DNA of 64,000 bases from Diplosphaera chodatii. Its lineage: Eukaryota > Chlorophyta > Trebouxiophyceae > Prasiolales > Stichococcaceae. Made by a program: the position numbers and the translations under genes. Position 1 is the first letter of the stretch; each line of letters opens with the position of its first letter. Positions 19,001-31,139 of the stretch are shown in pieces. The stretch is taken from assembly GCA_032358165.1 (NCBI GenBank), contig JAALGY010000054.1:1-64000 (forward strand). The letters are read 5' to 3'. The notes beneath the pieces are model-generated. The model was not told the DNA's origin, made no database searches, and saw only the letters and a list, made by a program, of their open reading frames with translations.

Positions 19001-22000
19001 GGTGCCGATGCACCCGGCACTTCAGTCGCCAGCCTGGCGATGCGCATTTGCCGATTTCCAAAGCAGAACCTGTGCTCAGCAGCGCCCGAGTGATGCTGCA
19101 GGGGGTGCTGGCGACGGCCGGCAGCGGGGAGCTGCCGTACGATGCGGCCAAGGTGAGCGACGAGGAGCGGTCGGGCGAGCTGCTGGAGGCCGCCGTGGCG
19201 GACGCCCCCCGCTCCCGCCTGATCCAGGTACGGACACCTAAGCCCGCAGTCTCTTCAAGCATATTGTCAGGCAGGCAGGGTTGCCCGTTGCGTCTCCTGC
19301 TGAAACTATGCCGCAGAGACGAGTACGCGCCGCTGCTGGCGACGATTGCCCTGGACCCCACAGCAGCGTGGCGCCGCAAGTGCACAGTGACACTTCTGGA
19401 CATGCTTGCTGACATCGCTGCCACCGACGTGTTGGCATGCACATGCCTGCCTGCTGGCAATGGAGCTTGCAGACGCATGACAAGGCGCGCCTACATTTGA
19501 CCATAGCTGGCGCCTGTCATCGCAGGCCACCGTGCGGCGGCGGTCCGCGGTCATCGGCCAGTCGGTGCGCGCCGCGGACCTGCGGGCGCAGTACAACGCG
19601 GCGGTGCTGGCGGTCAAGCGCGGCGCCAAGCGCTCCCCGCAGCCGCTGGCTGAGGTGGTGCTGGAGGCCGGGGACGTGCTGGTGCTGCAGGCCGGTGAGC
19701 ACGTCAGGGTTCAGGGTTTACACGGTACAAATGGTATGTATGTCCATGGATGGGGTTGGAGGCAGGGGACGTGCTGGTGCTGCAGGCCGGTGAGCACGTC
19801 AGGGTTTAGGCTCTAGGGTACACGGTAGAAAATAGTACATACGTCCATAGACGGGGTTGGAGGCAGGGGACACGTGCCACAGGTTCAGGGGTGGTGTGGT
19901 GGACCGGACCAGCTGCTCACGCGGTGCAGCACACGCTGCGCACAGACTTGCTGGCCGTAGGCACATGCAGTCCTGCCACACCGGCGGGGATGCTGCAGAT
20001 GGTGTAGTGCACTCGCAACGCTGTGCACCAGGCTGATTGTTGTACATATAAGCAGGGGACAGCAGCACTGTTGTGTTGAAGGTATGCAGAAGGCGGCCGT
20101 CACAGAGTACCGTGCATCATGCTGAACCCTCCGTGCTTGCAGAGGACATCAGCATCATCGCGTCCAAGGACTTCAAGGCGGCCTTCCACCACATCGAGAC
20201 GCTGGACGAGACCCTGGAGAAGGAATTCTCCACAGGTGCCCCCCGATCCTGGCATACCCCAACCTGTGCTCGCCTTGAACTGCTCCGCTCCCCTCCGCCC
20301 TGGTCTGACAACCACCACCTGGCACGCAGCCAGCCCCTACAGGCGCAAAGTGCTCTGCTCTGCCGTGCGCTCCAGCCCTGCGCTGCTCTGGGCATGTCTA
20401 CCTCTCTCACAACAGCGTGACAGCAGATGGCAACTGGACACCCCACCGCCCCTTTCTGCGGCAGGCTTCCGTGCGACCAAGGCCTTCAACGGCGTGGGCA
20501 GGACGATCAGGGACGCGGGCCTGTGGGGCATAGAGGCCCTCGTCCTCATCGCCGTTGACCGCGCCGACGGCACGCACATCACTGACGTCGGGCCCGATAC
20601 CGCCATCGAGGTGCGCCTGCCGTGCGTGGCGTCATTCTGCAGTCAGTCTAAAGCAGGATCGACAACCGTACATGGCTGTCTGCACCCTGCTGATCATGTC
20701 CTACGTGAGGCGGCGGCCGCCGTTTCACTATTGGAGCTCCAGTGCACCTGTCACGTCGCAACATGCATTGTCCTGCTGCCCTGCAGCTGGACGACACGCT
20801 GTGGTTTGCGGGCTCCATCGAGACCAACTACTTCCTGTCCAAGGTCACGGGCCTGGAGCGTGTGCAGGCGCGCCAACTGGGCAAGCTCAAGACCGACATC
20901 CTGGACCGCGGCCTGGTGCAGGTCTGTATAAGGGGTAAACACTGGATCTCATGCGTCATACTGACCTGCGTGTCCAGGGCATCTGTCTGTGCCGTGGCTT
21001 GACACCGGTCAGGACCGCTTGTTGTCGGTGGCCGGCAGCACGCAGCTGCATCGGAAAGCGGCGCCGTTCACGGCGGCAGTCCAGCAGCCTGGCTCCCGCC
21101 CCGCGGGAGTGGCAGCAGCACGTCGGCAGCAGGCGCGTGCGACTGCAAAACCCTGAACCTCAAGACCCTTGGCTTGCCCTTGCCCAGGCGTCAGTGGGCG
21201 CGCGCAGCCCGCTGGTGGGCCGCACCCTGCGCGAGGCGCACTTCCGCAACCGCTACGACGGCGTCGTGGTCGCCATCCACCGCGCGGTAGGGTATTAAAA
21301 AATAATAAAGTTTTCTGGAAATTCTAAAACAAGGGGCTCACAAAGCGCCCCTGCAGCGCCCTGCATCGGGAGCTGCTGACCATGTGCAGTGGGCCCCCTG
21401 ACTGCTGCTCTCCGCGGTCACTGCAACATCAGGACTCGCAACCGCTTGGCTTGCCACCAGCATGTGGGCTGCACGGACCGCACCAGGCTGGCCAGCACAG
21501 CGCACGGCAGCCGTGGTGCAGGGCAGGCCTGACGCTCACAGGCAGCTGAAGTGGCCTCATGCCGGCTGTGCAGGGCAGCCAGATCCCATCGGATGTGCGC
21601 GACGTGCGGCTGCGAGCCGGCGACGTGCTGCTGCTGGACGCTGGGTCCAACTTCTCGCACCGCCACCAGCACGACAAGGTGCGCCCGGCCCCGTGCCGCT
21701 GTCGCATCCTGATCTACGGGACGGCACGGTGCCGTCGCGGCCCGGCTCCTGGGTTGGTCACAGCAGCGGCGTCAGCAGTGTGCCATGCATTCTGTGGGAC
21801 ACCACCACATGCAGTGATGACGGATCGAAATCAGCCATCCAACAATCTGAGCGCCGGTGCTGATCCTGGACGACTCCAGGCGTTCGCCGTCATCTCCAGC
21901 GTGAAGGGCACCGCGCCGCTGAAGACGCGGCAGATGTGGTGGGCGCTGCTCCTGGGCGTTGCCATGATCACCACGCAGGCGCGTCGTCCATCAATTTTTG

Positions 22001-24106
22001 CCTGTACCCTACCGAGATGCTGCCATCGATTACTCAGGACAACCAACCATGTATATTTGGTGCTGTTGCCCCACCGCACACGACGCTGACTGTGCTTCGG
22101 CGAGCCAGCAGCAGGCCGCCGATCGCATCTTATCGTGCCCCTTGAGCAGCGCCCCGCCTCCGGTCCACCCGCTGCCAGCAGCTGCTGCAAGCACGCCATG
22201 CAAAACCGTGTGCAAATGGTCACTAAACGTTTGTTTCTCTCGACAGATTGTGGGCGGCGCGCTGGACGACGAGCTGATCAACCTGTTCATCGCGGGCGTC
22301 CTGACCGCCGGCATCATGCTCGCCACCCGCTGCCTGTCCGCCGCCCAGGTCCGCGCGCGGGCTGCTGATTGTCCGGGCTCGAGTGCAAATCAGCGGCAGT
22401 CCCGCTGCTGTCGTGCGTGCAATGCGCCTGGCAGCTCTGGCTGCTGCTGGCAATCATGGCAAGCCACCAGCGCGTGGTCGGCAGTCCCTGTGGCACCAAC
22501 ATGGCAGGGCAACATGGGTCCACTTCGAATACGAACAGGCCCGCGACAGCATCGACTGGACCGTGTACATCACCATCGCCTTCGCCTTTGCGTTCTCCAC
22601 CGCGCTGGAGAACTCCAACGTGGCGCAGGGCATCGCCGACGTCTTCATCGACATCAGTGCGCGATCGAAGCCCTCTGGCACGCAGTCTGCATCGCTGAGG
22701 CAGCCGAGGCTGCGGCCATGCCGCCTGCAGCATCGTGTGTCAGACACCTACGCTCGGTGCATTGTCAGCAATAATGGATGCAGTGCTGGACCCTGCACAT
22801 TTGGTTACCGATCACAGCCACAGCCAGGGACACGCCGCAACCAGGGACACTGCAACAGTGTGCACAGCAGGCATGGTGCCACGCCGTGCTGTGTACCCTG
22901 CAGGCGAGAAGATCGGCGGCCAGACCGCGTCCTTCGTGTCCATCTACATCGCCACGGCCGTCCTGTCGGAGCTGGTGTCCAACAACGCCGCCGCCGCACT
23001 CATGTGCGCACCCCTGCTGACCCCTTGACTGCGCAGCACCCAGCACGCATTCATGTGCAGGATCAGGGCCGCATGAGCTCCCACCAGTGCTATTCGGTGC
23101 GTGCTGGGCTTGACTTCGAATGCGTGCTGCGCTGCAGCTACCCTGTAGCGTCGCGGCTGGGCGACGCCCTGGGCGTAGGCCCCAACAAGATGTCCAGTGA
23201 GTGCTGCAGGCCGACATACGCAACGTCCTCCTTTCTGCCATATCAAGACTGGAAGACGGGACTTCCCGTGTGGGACGATGCTCTGTCGGACAGGCAGCCT
23301 GCAGTCATCCTCTCCAGCTGCTGTGTGACATGTTGTCACCAGAGCGGGGTGCGTTAGCTGGCGGATTGACCGTAGTTTTGAGTGATGTGGCACGTGACTA
23401 AACTGTTGCCATTCTCCTGTGCAGTTGTGTGCATGCTCGGCGCATCAGCCGGCTTCATCCTGCCGTACAGCTACCAGACCAACCTCATGGTGTTTGCCGG
23501 TGAGCGCCTTTCAGCTGAGTGCCCTCAACCCCCGCTGTACATGCAAGAAGCAGCGTGCATCACATGACTGCCTGCCAGCCCACGAGCCAGGAACTATGCG
23601 CAGCTATGTTGAACAGTTGTATATGCTGTTGCATGTGCCACTGACATGCCCTCCTTCTTCCTGCAGCCGGCAACTACCGCTTCCTGGAGTTCGCGAAGAT
23701 CGGGTTCCCGCTGCAGATCTGGCTGATCGGCGCCGTGATCATCATCTTCGCGCTGGAGGACACCATCGGCGTCGCCATCGCGATTTTCTTCATCTTGGCG
23801 GCCGTCGTCATTGGCGGTGGGAACCCACGAGCGTCAGCACCCCACAGCAAGACAGTCCTGCCTTCATGTACTCACCTGAGCAAAGTGCAGGAGCCCTGCA
23901 TGCCGTAGTGCCCCCCAGCAATATGCCATGTGCGTGCATTTTTATATTTGAATCTCCCATGTATGGGTGTATGCACAGGCGCACTGCTGTACGCGCTGAT
24001 CCCAGCCAAGACAAAGGCACGGCTGCCAGCATGGATCACCGGCGACAGCGTCATCCCGCCGGGCGAAGCCGTTGAGGACTACAAGCCCCTGGCCGCTGCA
24101 AAATGA
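16003..24106 (+). CDS. SLT/SAC1-like Na+/sulfate transporter with RCK_C (TrkA-C) domains
   Basis: Twenty-seven exons join in phase to 864 aa, from ATG 16003 to TGA 24104-24106. Exon ends: 16029, 16254, 16441, 16679, 16916, 17152, 17377, 17703, 17934, 18282, 18613, 18876, 19227, 19694, 20235, 20610, 20921, 21286, 21678, 21978, 22348, 22656, 23003, 23196, 23499, 23816. The N-terminal half of the transporter (about residues 1-210) has DWVGPDFVFAGMVAVVTACR, SAFLNNTPIVALLIP and GGTCTLIGSSTNLVI, all typical of the divalent-anion:Na+ symporter family. Soluble RCK_C-type repeats fill about 215-590 (for example GPDTAIELDDTLWFAG and VRLRAGDVLLLDAG). The second membrane half (about 600-840) has LSELVSNNAAAALMYP-type and PYSYQTNLMV motifs. 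This architecture matches algal SLT sulfate transporters and SAC1, a sulfur-starvation regulator. Transport at the plasma membrane is the likelier role. One intron after 21978 uses a GC donor. Confidence 0.9.
19663..19880. repeat. Tandem duplication across an exon-intron boundary in the sulfate transporter gene
   Basis: The end of exon 14 with its donor site (GAGGCCGGGGACGTGCTGG, then CAGGCCGGTGAGCACGTCAG) recurs about 94 bases later as GAGGCAGGGGACGTGCTGG with the identical donor. A third, shorter partial copy starts near 19,858. Between copies lie TTTAGGG-like fragments. Only the first copy keeps phase with the next exon; the later copies fall within the intron as modelled. Confidence 0.75.
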
Positions 24107-24762
24107 CGGGCGGGGGAGCAGTCTGAAGGTGCAGCACAGCGGCTGGCACAACTCCCTGCTGGACATCGGTAATGGTGATGACAGCCTTACAGCAGCTGAA
24201 GGTAGTAGGGCCTGAGGGAATAGACACATGAAGACTTGAAGTGGGGTGACAGCAGAGCAACCGGAAGACAATGAAGTATTTGAAGACACCATATGAAGTT
24301 GCAGTTTCTGAAGGCGTGCGGAGTCAAAGTATGTGCCAAGTGTGGCATAACAGTGACAGCGAAGTTTGTGTGGGGCTTGAGACCGTGTCTCAGAAAAGCA
24401 CATCCCTCTGCTAGTAGTATTGCAGCTGCTTGCTTACAAAGTGACGCTGGGCACCGACCAAAGCTGTCACTGCAACTACCAGATCACAGCAACATTCAGA
24501 TCGCCCAGCAGAAGCTTGTCACGGTCAGCATGCCATCAAGCTTGGCCATAAATCAGCCACATTCACGAACGTATCGAAAATATCCAAGCATGCACATGCA
24601 GGAGAAACCAAAGAAGGTGTGTTGCTGTTGTCACCAGACCACAGTTGATTTGGCGTGCAAACTCTGCTGGGTCGTGTCTAAAACGAACCAGCAGACTGAT
24701 GTCAGGACACAGCAGCGCTACATTGCACGGAAGCAGACTGTTGCAGCTGGCAGCCCGGGGTT
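24107..24762. other. Convergent 3' region between the sulfate transporter and the low-complexity gene
   Basis: No gene is supported. The stretch is AT-richer than its flanks. It contains the two 3' untranslated regions and a minus-strand TGTAA candidate at 24434-24438. Confidence 0.45.
24434..24438 (-). terminator. Candidate polyadenylation signal (TGTAA) of the low-complexity gene
   Basis: Reads TGTAA on the minus strand, about 325 bases beyond the stop codon of the minus-strand gene ending at 24763. Confidence 0.4.
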
Positions 24763-27700
24763 TCAGCCCGAAGCCGTGGCGGAGCGCGCGGCGGCGGGCG
24801 CAACCGCGCCGATGGGCGTGAAGCTGGAGAAGCTGCTGAAGCCGCGCCTGTTTCCAGCATCCGCTGGGGCAGCGCCGTCCCCGCTGGCGGATGAGGCGGC
24901 GCTGGTCGGCGCCGAGCTAGGGTTTAGGGTTGTGCTGCCTCCATGGTTCATGCCGAGGCCGCCGCCGCCGCCCATGGTGGGACGCATGCCGCCCATGGGG
25001 CCCATGCCGCCCATGGCAGGCGGTGGCACGCCGCCGGCCCTTTGCATCTGCATGCTGCCGCCGGAGCCCATGCCCATGCCGCCGGCCGGTATGCCGCCCA
25101 CGCCGCCCATGGCCGGGGCCGACACGCCGCCGCTCTGCATCGGCATGCCGCCGCCGGAGCTCATGCCGCCAGCTGGCATGCCTCCCTTGCCATTGCCGAT
25201 GCCGCGCATGCCGCCGCTGGCACTGGGCTGCATCGGCTGCATGCCCTGCATCGGGACGAAGCCCGGGCGGCCGCCGCTGCTGCCGGCGCGAGCTGCTTCC
25301 TGCTGCCCGCTGAAGCGCGCGAGCGGGGAGCCTGGGCCGGAGGCAGCGTCGTGGTGCTCGTGGTGCACAAACGGTTGGCCACCCTGCAGCAGGCACAGAC
25401 AGCTGAACTTTAAGGGGGTCCATGATGCCTAGTGCCACATGCAAATCAGCTGATACCTGGACACCCCTGGACATCCCTGGACCCAGTCTGCACAGGCAAA
25501 GTGGCCAGCACGGGAGCGCCTCCCGTAAATCAGGCTGCACAACCTGGTTGTCTGTGCAGGTAGACAGCCTGCACAGCTCGGCTGCAACGCAGCGCACAGG
25601 CAAAGGGCGTCACCTGCTGGCCGCGCAGGTTCATGGCGCCCATGGCCGCTGCGGGCGGGCCGCCGCCGCCACCCATGTTGGGTGGGACTGCAGGGTTGGT
25701 GGCAGAGTAGGGCAGCGCGTGCAGGTGGCCTGCGCTCAACGTCAGGAGCACACACTAAAGACCCAGCATGCGTGGGTCTGCATCTTGAGACCCGTGAACG
25801 ATACTGACACAGGCTTTGCCAGTCGTTCAGCGTCCTGATCACTGGATCCAAATTGCCAAATGGACAGGTGGGGTCACCTGTTTGGCCGGAGCGGGTGTAG
25901 GGCGCCGTGATCGGCGGCGGCATCTGCTGAGCGCTGCGCTGCTGCGGCGACATCGGCCGAGCGCTGCGGTCCTGAGTGAACCCTCCAGAGCTGGCCGGCA
26001 CCTGCTGGGCGCCGCGCTGCTGAGGCGACATGGGCTGGGCGCTGCGGTCCTGGGCAAAGCCTCCAGAGTTAAGCGGCATCTGCTGGGCGCTGCGCTGCTG
26101 AGGCGACATGGGCTGGGCGCTGCGGTCCTGGGCAAAGCCTCCAGAGTTAAGCGGCATCGGCTGAGCGCTGCGGTCCCGAGGGTTCTGGGGGAACCCTCCA
26201 GAGTTGGGGCCGACGGCCTCGTGGGTAAAGCCCTCGGACTTGGAGCCGACCCCCGAGCGGGAGAACGACTGGGAGCCGATGGGGGCGCCGCCCTCGCTGA
26301 GGATCGGGCCGCTGCGCTGCTCGTTGTACATGGGGCTGGGGCCGGTGCCCCTGTGTGAGAAGGACTGGGAGCCGATGGGGGCGCCCTGCTCGTTGAAGAT
26401 CGGCCGCGTGCCGTGCTCGCTCACGATTGGACCGCTGGACGCCTGCACAGGCGCCAGGCCAGCGCTCAGGTGCCGGATTGAAGTGTTGCATCTCAAGCTG
26501 GAGTGCAGCGCCTTCGGCGAGGCAAAAGGCTTGGCGAAGATGGCACATCAGGAAACCAAAGGCTTTCCACATGTCGGCTGGGTGGAAACAGGTGTGACTA
26601 GGGTTTTTACAACAGTAGACAGCGGTGTCACCTGCTGCACGCCGGGGGGCATTCCGCCCATGGGGGACATCGGACCGCTGCCCAGGGGGGACGAGGGCAT
26701 GCCGCACATGGGGGAGGTCGGACCGCTGGCCATGGGGGAGGCTGGGATGCCGCCGGATGCAGCAGGACCCGAGAACGAGGTCTGTGGCACGCTGGCAGAG
26801 GCCGGCATCTCACGCATGTGGCCTGCAGCAGAGCACAGCAGCACCCCTGTGAGACAGTGTCAACCAGTCAGCCAGACGCAGGGCAAACTGCCAATCATGA
26901 ACGGTTGCAGGCAGGCCAGAGGCAGGTCACTGTTCTGGGGGCGGGACACCAGGCGCAAAATTGTGAAAAGCTGCCGGGCAAGGTGGCGTGCCTGTCTGGC
27001 CAGGGGCGGCGGCGGAGTTGTAGCGGTTGGTTGCAAAGTCCTCGCTCTGGAAGCCAGACCCGGTGCGGGAGTAGGTGTGTGAGCCGATGGGGACGCCCCC
27101 CTCGCCCAGGATCGGGGTCGGCGGCACCTGCAAACCGTCGGAGCCAGCGGCTCAAAGTCGGCGAGAATGGCGCCAGGAGTCCTGTGCATGTCATGGCACG
27201 CTGCGATGGCGCCGACCAGCAAGCGCTGACCACACAGCAACCCAATGGCTGTGCGGTCTGCATGTGGAGACAAGCCAACAGCACCTGGTTGCCCCGACAC
27301 TGCACAATCTGAGAAGCGACGCACAAAATGCGGTGACACTGGTCCCCCTAAACTGCTCACGTGGGTGCGGGTGTTCCAGGAGTGGTGGTCGTGGTGCTCC
27401 TCGTGGATGGCGCCAGGGGGCAGGGACGCCTCGGAGATGCCGGACATCTGCGGGGCGAAGCGGTTGGGCGCGCCCACGGCGCCTGCGCCCTGCAGCCCCC
27501 CTGCACCGAGGCTGCCGCTCTGCTGCGGCCCCCCCGGAGCGCTGGGCGAGCTGAACAGCGAGCTGCTCGCGTCGGAGCGCCCCGGGCTGAAGGGCGTCGA
27601 GGCGTTGCGCTCGTGGCCGGCGGCCGTGCCGCCGCTGGGCGTCCTGAACCCTGCGGTGTTCGGGCTCCTGCCCCCCGCGGCCTCCGGCGCAAAGGGGGTG

Positions 27701-30340
27701 GTGGGGGTGCCGGGGTTTTGGGTGGCGCCTGCGGGCACACATGGCGGCAGGATCGTCACCGTGTACGCAGCTGGTATCCAGATGCTGACCAGCGTTCGAT
27801 CATACTGAAGAACTGAGCCGCAGCAGCGCAGCAAGAAGCTGGTTGCAAGCGCCACCCGCAGCACAGCAACAATGCATCGTACAAGTACTGCAATCACCTG
27901 CGCCGGTGCTGGCGTCGCCGCTGGGCGGCGTCTCGGGGGAGCTGCTGCCCTGGGTGTTCGCCCCAGGGCTGGCGCCGCGCGGCGGGGTGTTGAAGCCGCC
28001 GTGCACGCCGCCAGCGCTGCGGGGTTTGAAGTAACAGCATCAGCCGTGCTCGGAGCGTGGCCGATGATGCCAGAGATGGGTGCAGCAGCCTCGGCTGGTC
28101 GAGGGCGAGTGCAGCTTTGCAGGGATGCTTTGTGCATGAAAATCGAACAGAGACATGTTCGCTGTGCAACAGCCACATGCCAAGGTTGTCAGCTTGCAAT
28201 CAAAACCTGCAGAATTGCGACATCGGTCGCACAGCAGCGCACCTGGAGGCGGGTGTGTTGCCGGCGGTGGGCGTGTCGAAGTCCTCCTCATCGTCCGTGC
28301 TGGGGTTGCTGTAGGTGTCGACGGGGTGGCTGCCGCTCCCTCCTGGAATGCCGCCCATGCCGCCGAGGCCGCCCATGACGGCTGACTCCGACACCCTGCC
28401 GAGCTCGCTCTCGCGCCTGCTGGTGTAGTCGGCCATGCCGCCGCCGCCGTCGGCGCTCATGCTGCGCGTCGCGCTGACGCTCGGGCCGCCGCCATTGATG
28501 TGCTCGTCGCCGACCGCGCCGCCGCCGGGCCTGAAGCCGCCCATCGCCGGGCTGCTGCCGGCGCGCAGCCTGCTGTCCGATCGCGCGCCGCTCGGGCCGT
28601 CGATGCCGTCGCCGCTGCCATTGTTGCCGCGGCTGGCGCCGTCCGCCGCCGCAGGGCCGCCCAGCGGCATGCCCTGTGCTGCGCCGGCAGCCGGGTTCAG
28701 CGTCTGGCGCCCGCCGCTCAGCCGGCGGCCGACCGGGGCGCCCTGGGCGGACCTCGCTGCAGGGCTGCCCACCACGGGGCTGCCGGCGCCTGGTGCGTTG
28801 CCGACGGCCGCGTCTGCGTTCCGCGGGCTGCCGCCCGCCCTGTAGCCGCCGTACATGGTGGTGATGTTGCTCTCGCCGCCGGGGCTGCCGCCGTCGGACG
28901 CGCCCTCCGCCACGTGCTCCGCCACGGTCGCGATCTTGGGCGACAGCCGCGGCCCCGGGCCCAGCCTGCAGAGACCAGGAACAATCAAAAGAGCAGTGAC
29001 ACAAACCCAGCATGGCAAGTGTGTACATCAGGCTATCAGATGCACACCGGCACACGCTGCTGCAGCATTGAGAGCAACCTTTGCTGTAACAGAACTGCTC
29101 CCAGCGGCGGCACCAACCCTCACCTCTCACGGGGCGGGCTGCCGGAGCCGGCGGCCGGCGGCGGGGGCCGCTGGTAGATGGGCGCCTCCACAGGCGCGGC
29201 TTGCGCCTTTGTCAGCTTGCCGGAGGGGTTCGCTACAGGTGAGCCGCTGCGTGGCGGCGAGCTGTTGGGGCTGCGGCGGCGGGTGGGCGAGCCGCCCGGG
29301 CTGTGCCGCTGCCGCAGCGTGGCGTCCGCGCTGCCGGCGGTCGGGTACCTGCAGGGACACTCGAAGCATGTAAGGTGAGTTTAGCGCTGCGGCTGCCGTG
29401 GGAACAAGCTATGTGTGGCTGCAGACCGGCCTGCTTAAGATCAGGGGTTGCGCTACAACAGCAGATGAGCAGTTGCAGCAGCACGCAGCTGTGTGCGGGC
29501 ACCAGAGGTCGTTGCACCACACTACGCCACACTACTCAGATGCAGTCGATGATTGACGTGCCCGGCTGAGGGACCATGTGTGTGATCTGCGTGCAAGAGC
29601 TGGTTGCAGCACCAGGTGCACCAGTGGCACATTAGTCCGAAAGCCGCACCCAGACTTGCTCCAGTTGTCCTTGACGGGGACGCCGGTGACGGTGGGGCCC
29701 GGCGGCGGGGCCGCCGGCTGCCCTGTAGCGGCAGCGCCGGCCAGCTTCTTGACCGACAGCGGCGGCGCCCGCCTGACGCTGCAGCAGGGTGTGGGTGGCG
29801 GTTGGGAGGGATCTCCGCTTGCAGGCGCAGGGGCAAGGTGATGCAGAGATGACCCATGACGGCAGCAAAACGCTGACTCGAGCCCTGCTAGACCCCTCTC
29901 ATGCTGGACTTTTGCGTTGCTGAATCCGTGACAGACTGAAGCCAACAGGAGCAGACCTGGTTGCACCGCTGCCGGTGTCTCCAGGACTCATGCCGCCGCT
30001 GGTGCCGAGCGTGCCTTCGTCGGATGCGGGGACGCCTCGGGGGGAGGTGCGCTGCGTGCGTGGCACGCCTGCAACGCATGAAACGTGCACGGTCAAAGAT
30101 GCCTGCAAGGGTCTCAGCCTAGGCCTCGCCTCACGCTTGATACGAATCGGCGCCAGCTTATGGTAGCAGCTTGCCGCTTCTACGAGACGCTTCGCCAACG
30201 TCATGGGCTGAGCGCCAACACCAGTTGCAAGGTGTATAGAGTGCCTGCACGCATGTGGCACCTGAGCCTGAGGCATCAAAGTTTTTGGCTTGCTCCGCAA
30301 GCCGCAGCACCCGCGTGATCTCGTCGCTCTTTCTCGACAT
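24763..30340 (-). CDS. Large low-complexity, probably disordered protein of unknown function
   Basis: Twelve exons join in phase to 1,111 aa: 30262-30340, 29957-30068, 29656-29778, 29124-29348, 28243-28965, 27898-28016, 27361-27728, 26992-27127, 26632-26822, 25878-26442, 25614-25687 and 24763-25383. I recognise no enzymatic domain. The N-terminus (MSRKSDEITRVLRLAEQAKN) could form one amphipathic helix. Then come Ser-Pro/Thr-Pro-rich tracts (likely phosphorylation targets), three units resembling EGGAPIGSQSFSRSG (about residues 584-720), near-identical 26-residue repeats with SGGFAQDRSAQPMSPQQR, and a C-terminal Gly/Met/Pro tail (GGMGPMGGM). His clusters occur twice (HEEHHDHH and VHHEHH). No membrane segment or signal peptide is evident. 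The intron after 26992 has a GC donor. The gene is divergently placed to the C2-dehydrin-like gene. A scaffold or RNA-granule role would be speculation. Confidence 0.7.
25930..26165. repeat. Coding minisatellite, about 78-bp units
   Basis: Within one exon of the low-complexity gene, a unit containing GAGGCGACATGGGCTGGGC, then GCTGCGGTCCTGGGCAAAGC and CCTCCAGAGTTAAGCGGCAT (plus-strand reading) is repeated almost identically at about 26,021-26,098 and 26,099-26,160. A more diverged copy lies at about 25,945-26,020. It encodes the MSPQQRSAQQ...SGGFAQDRSAQP protein repeats, and unit length keeps the frame. Confidence 0.8.
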
Positions 30341-31139
30341 CTGATGCCGTGTGTCCCGCCTGCAGGTGTGCATCAGCTGGTCGGTTCTCTGCATCATGGC
30401 TGAACAGGCTGAACCTTGCATGGCGCCCCCGCGCATGGAAGCTGCGGTGCAACCACAGCAGTGGGGGCTGTGCCGGTGGCCGTGCCGCCGTGCAACAGGT
30501 TTCAAGGGCAGGATACTCAACTAGTGATGCAAGTAGGTGTATTGGGAAATGCTGCGGTGGCGAGACGCGGGCGGCGCAGCGGGTATATAGGTTTGCACGA
30601 CACCGACGTGCGGGACAGCAGCGGCAGCATGCACAGGGTCTTGAACTCGCCGCAGTATCACCCAAATGCAAACAACGCATCAGGTTCGTGGTCTATTCCA
30701 TGCGTCAATCCGCAGATGGATCAACTGCGGACCTTGGCGGTGTCGGAGCTCGGGATGCGCCGACTGATGGTGCGCGCTCCGCAGGTTGCGGGCTGATGTC
30801 TTTTGGACAACGTGCAGCACAGTATACTTCAATGTTAAGCTGATGTTGAAACTATTTTGGTGTCTTGTATCTGGGTTGCGATCAACTCTCTGGCAACCGG
30901 TGTCGAGAGCTGAGTGGCACTGCCCCGAAGCTGCTGCGAACCTGCGTGTTGACGCTGCACGAAGCCAGTATCTTGGCCCTGTCGCTTCCTGTAGGCCACA
31001 TCATCTGATCCAGTACTGCAAACCAAGTTTCTTCAGCCTACGAGCAGCACACCAGCATTGCACGCACCTTCTCTTTGCCCCAGCTCGCCTCTCCTGCAGT
31101 CAGATCGTACTGTGCAGAACAGTCGCCTGACCCTGCACC
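30341..31139. promoter_or_regulatory. Divergent promoter region (low-complexity gene / C2-dehydrin-like gene)
   Basis: About 0.8 kb separates two start codons pointing outward. A TATATA motif at 30584-30589 lies about 245 bases upstream of the minus-strand start and could serve as its TATA box. No convincing gene is seen. Sharing a promoter could allow co-regulation, but nothing in the sequence proves it. Confidence 0.35.

Noticed and set aside
22383..23357. 324-codon plus-strand open frame inside the transporter gene
   Set aside because: Wrong frame relative to the conserved transporter exons and passes through introns; no domain seen.
24943..25413. Long plus-strand Ala/His-rich open frame opposite the Gly/Met-rich exon
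   Set aside because: It is the complement of a highly biased GC-rich coding exon on the minus strand; the minus frame joins eleven other exons in phase, whereas the plus frame connects to nothing.
28500..29177. 225-codon plus-strand open frame
   Set aside because: Antisense shadow of the 28243-28965 and 29124-29348 exons; composition is only complemented Ser/Gly/Pro codons.
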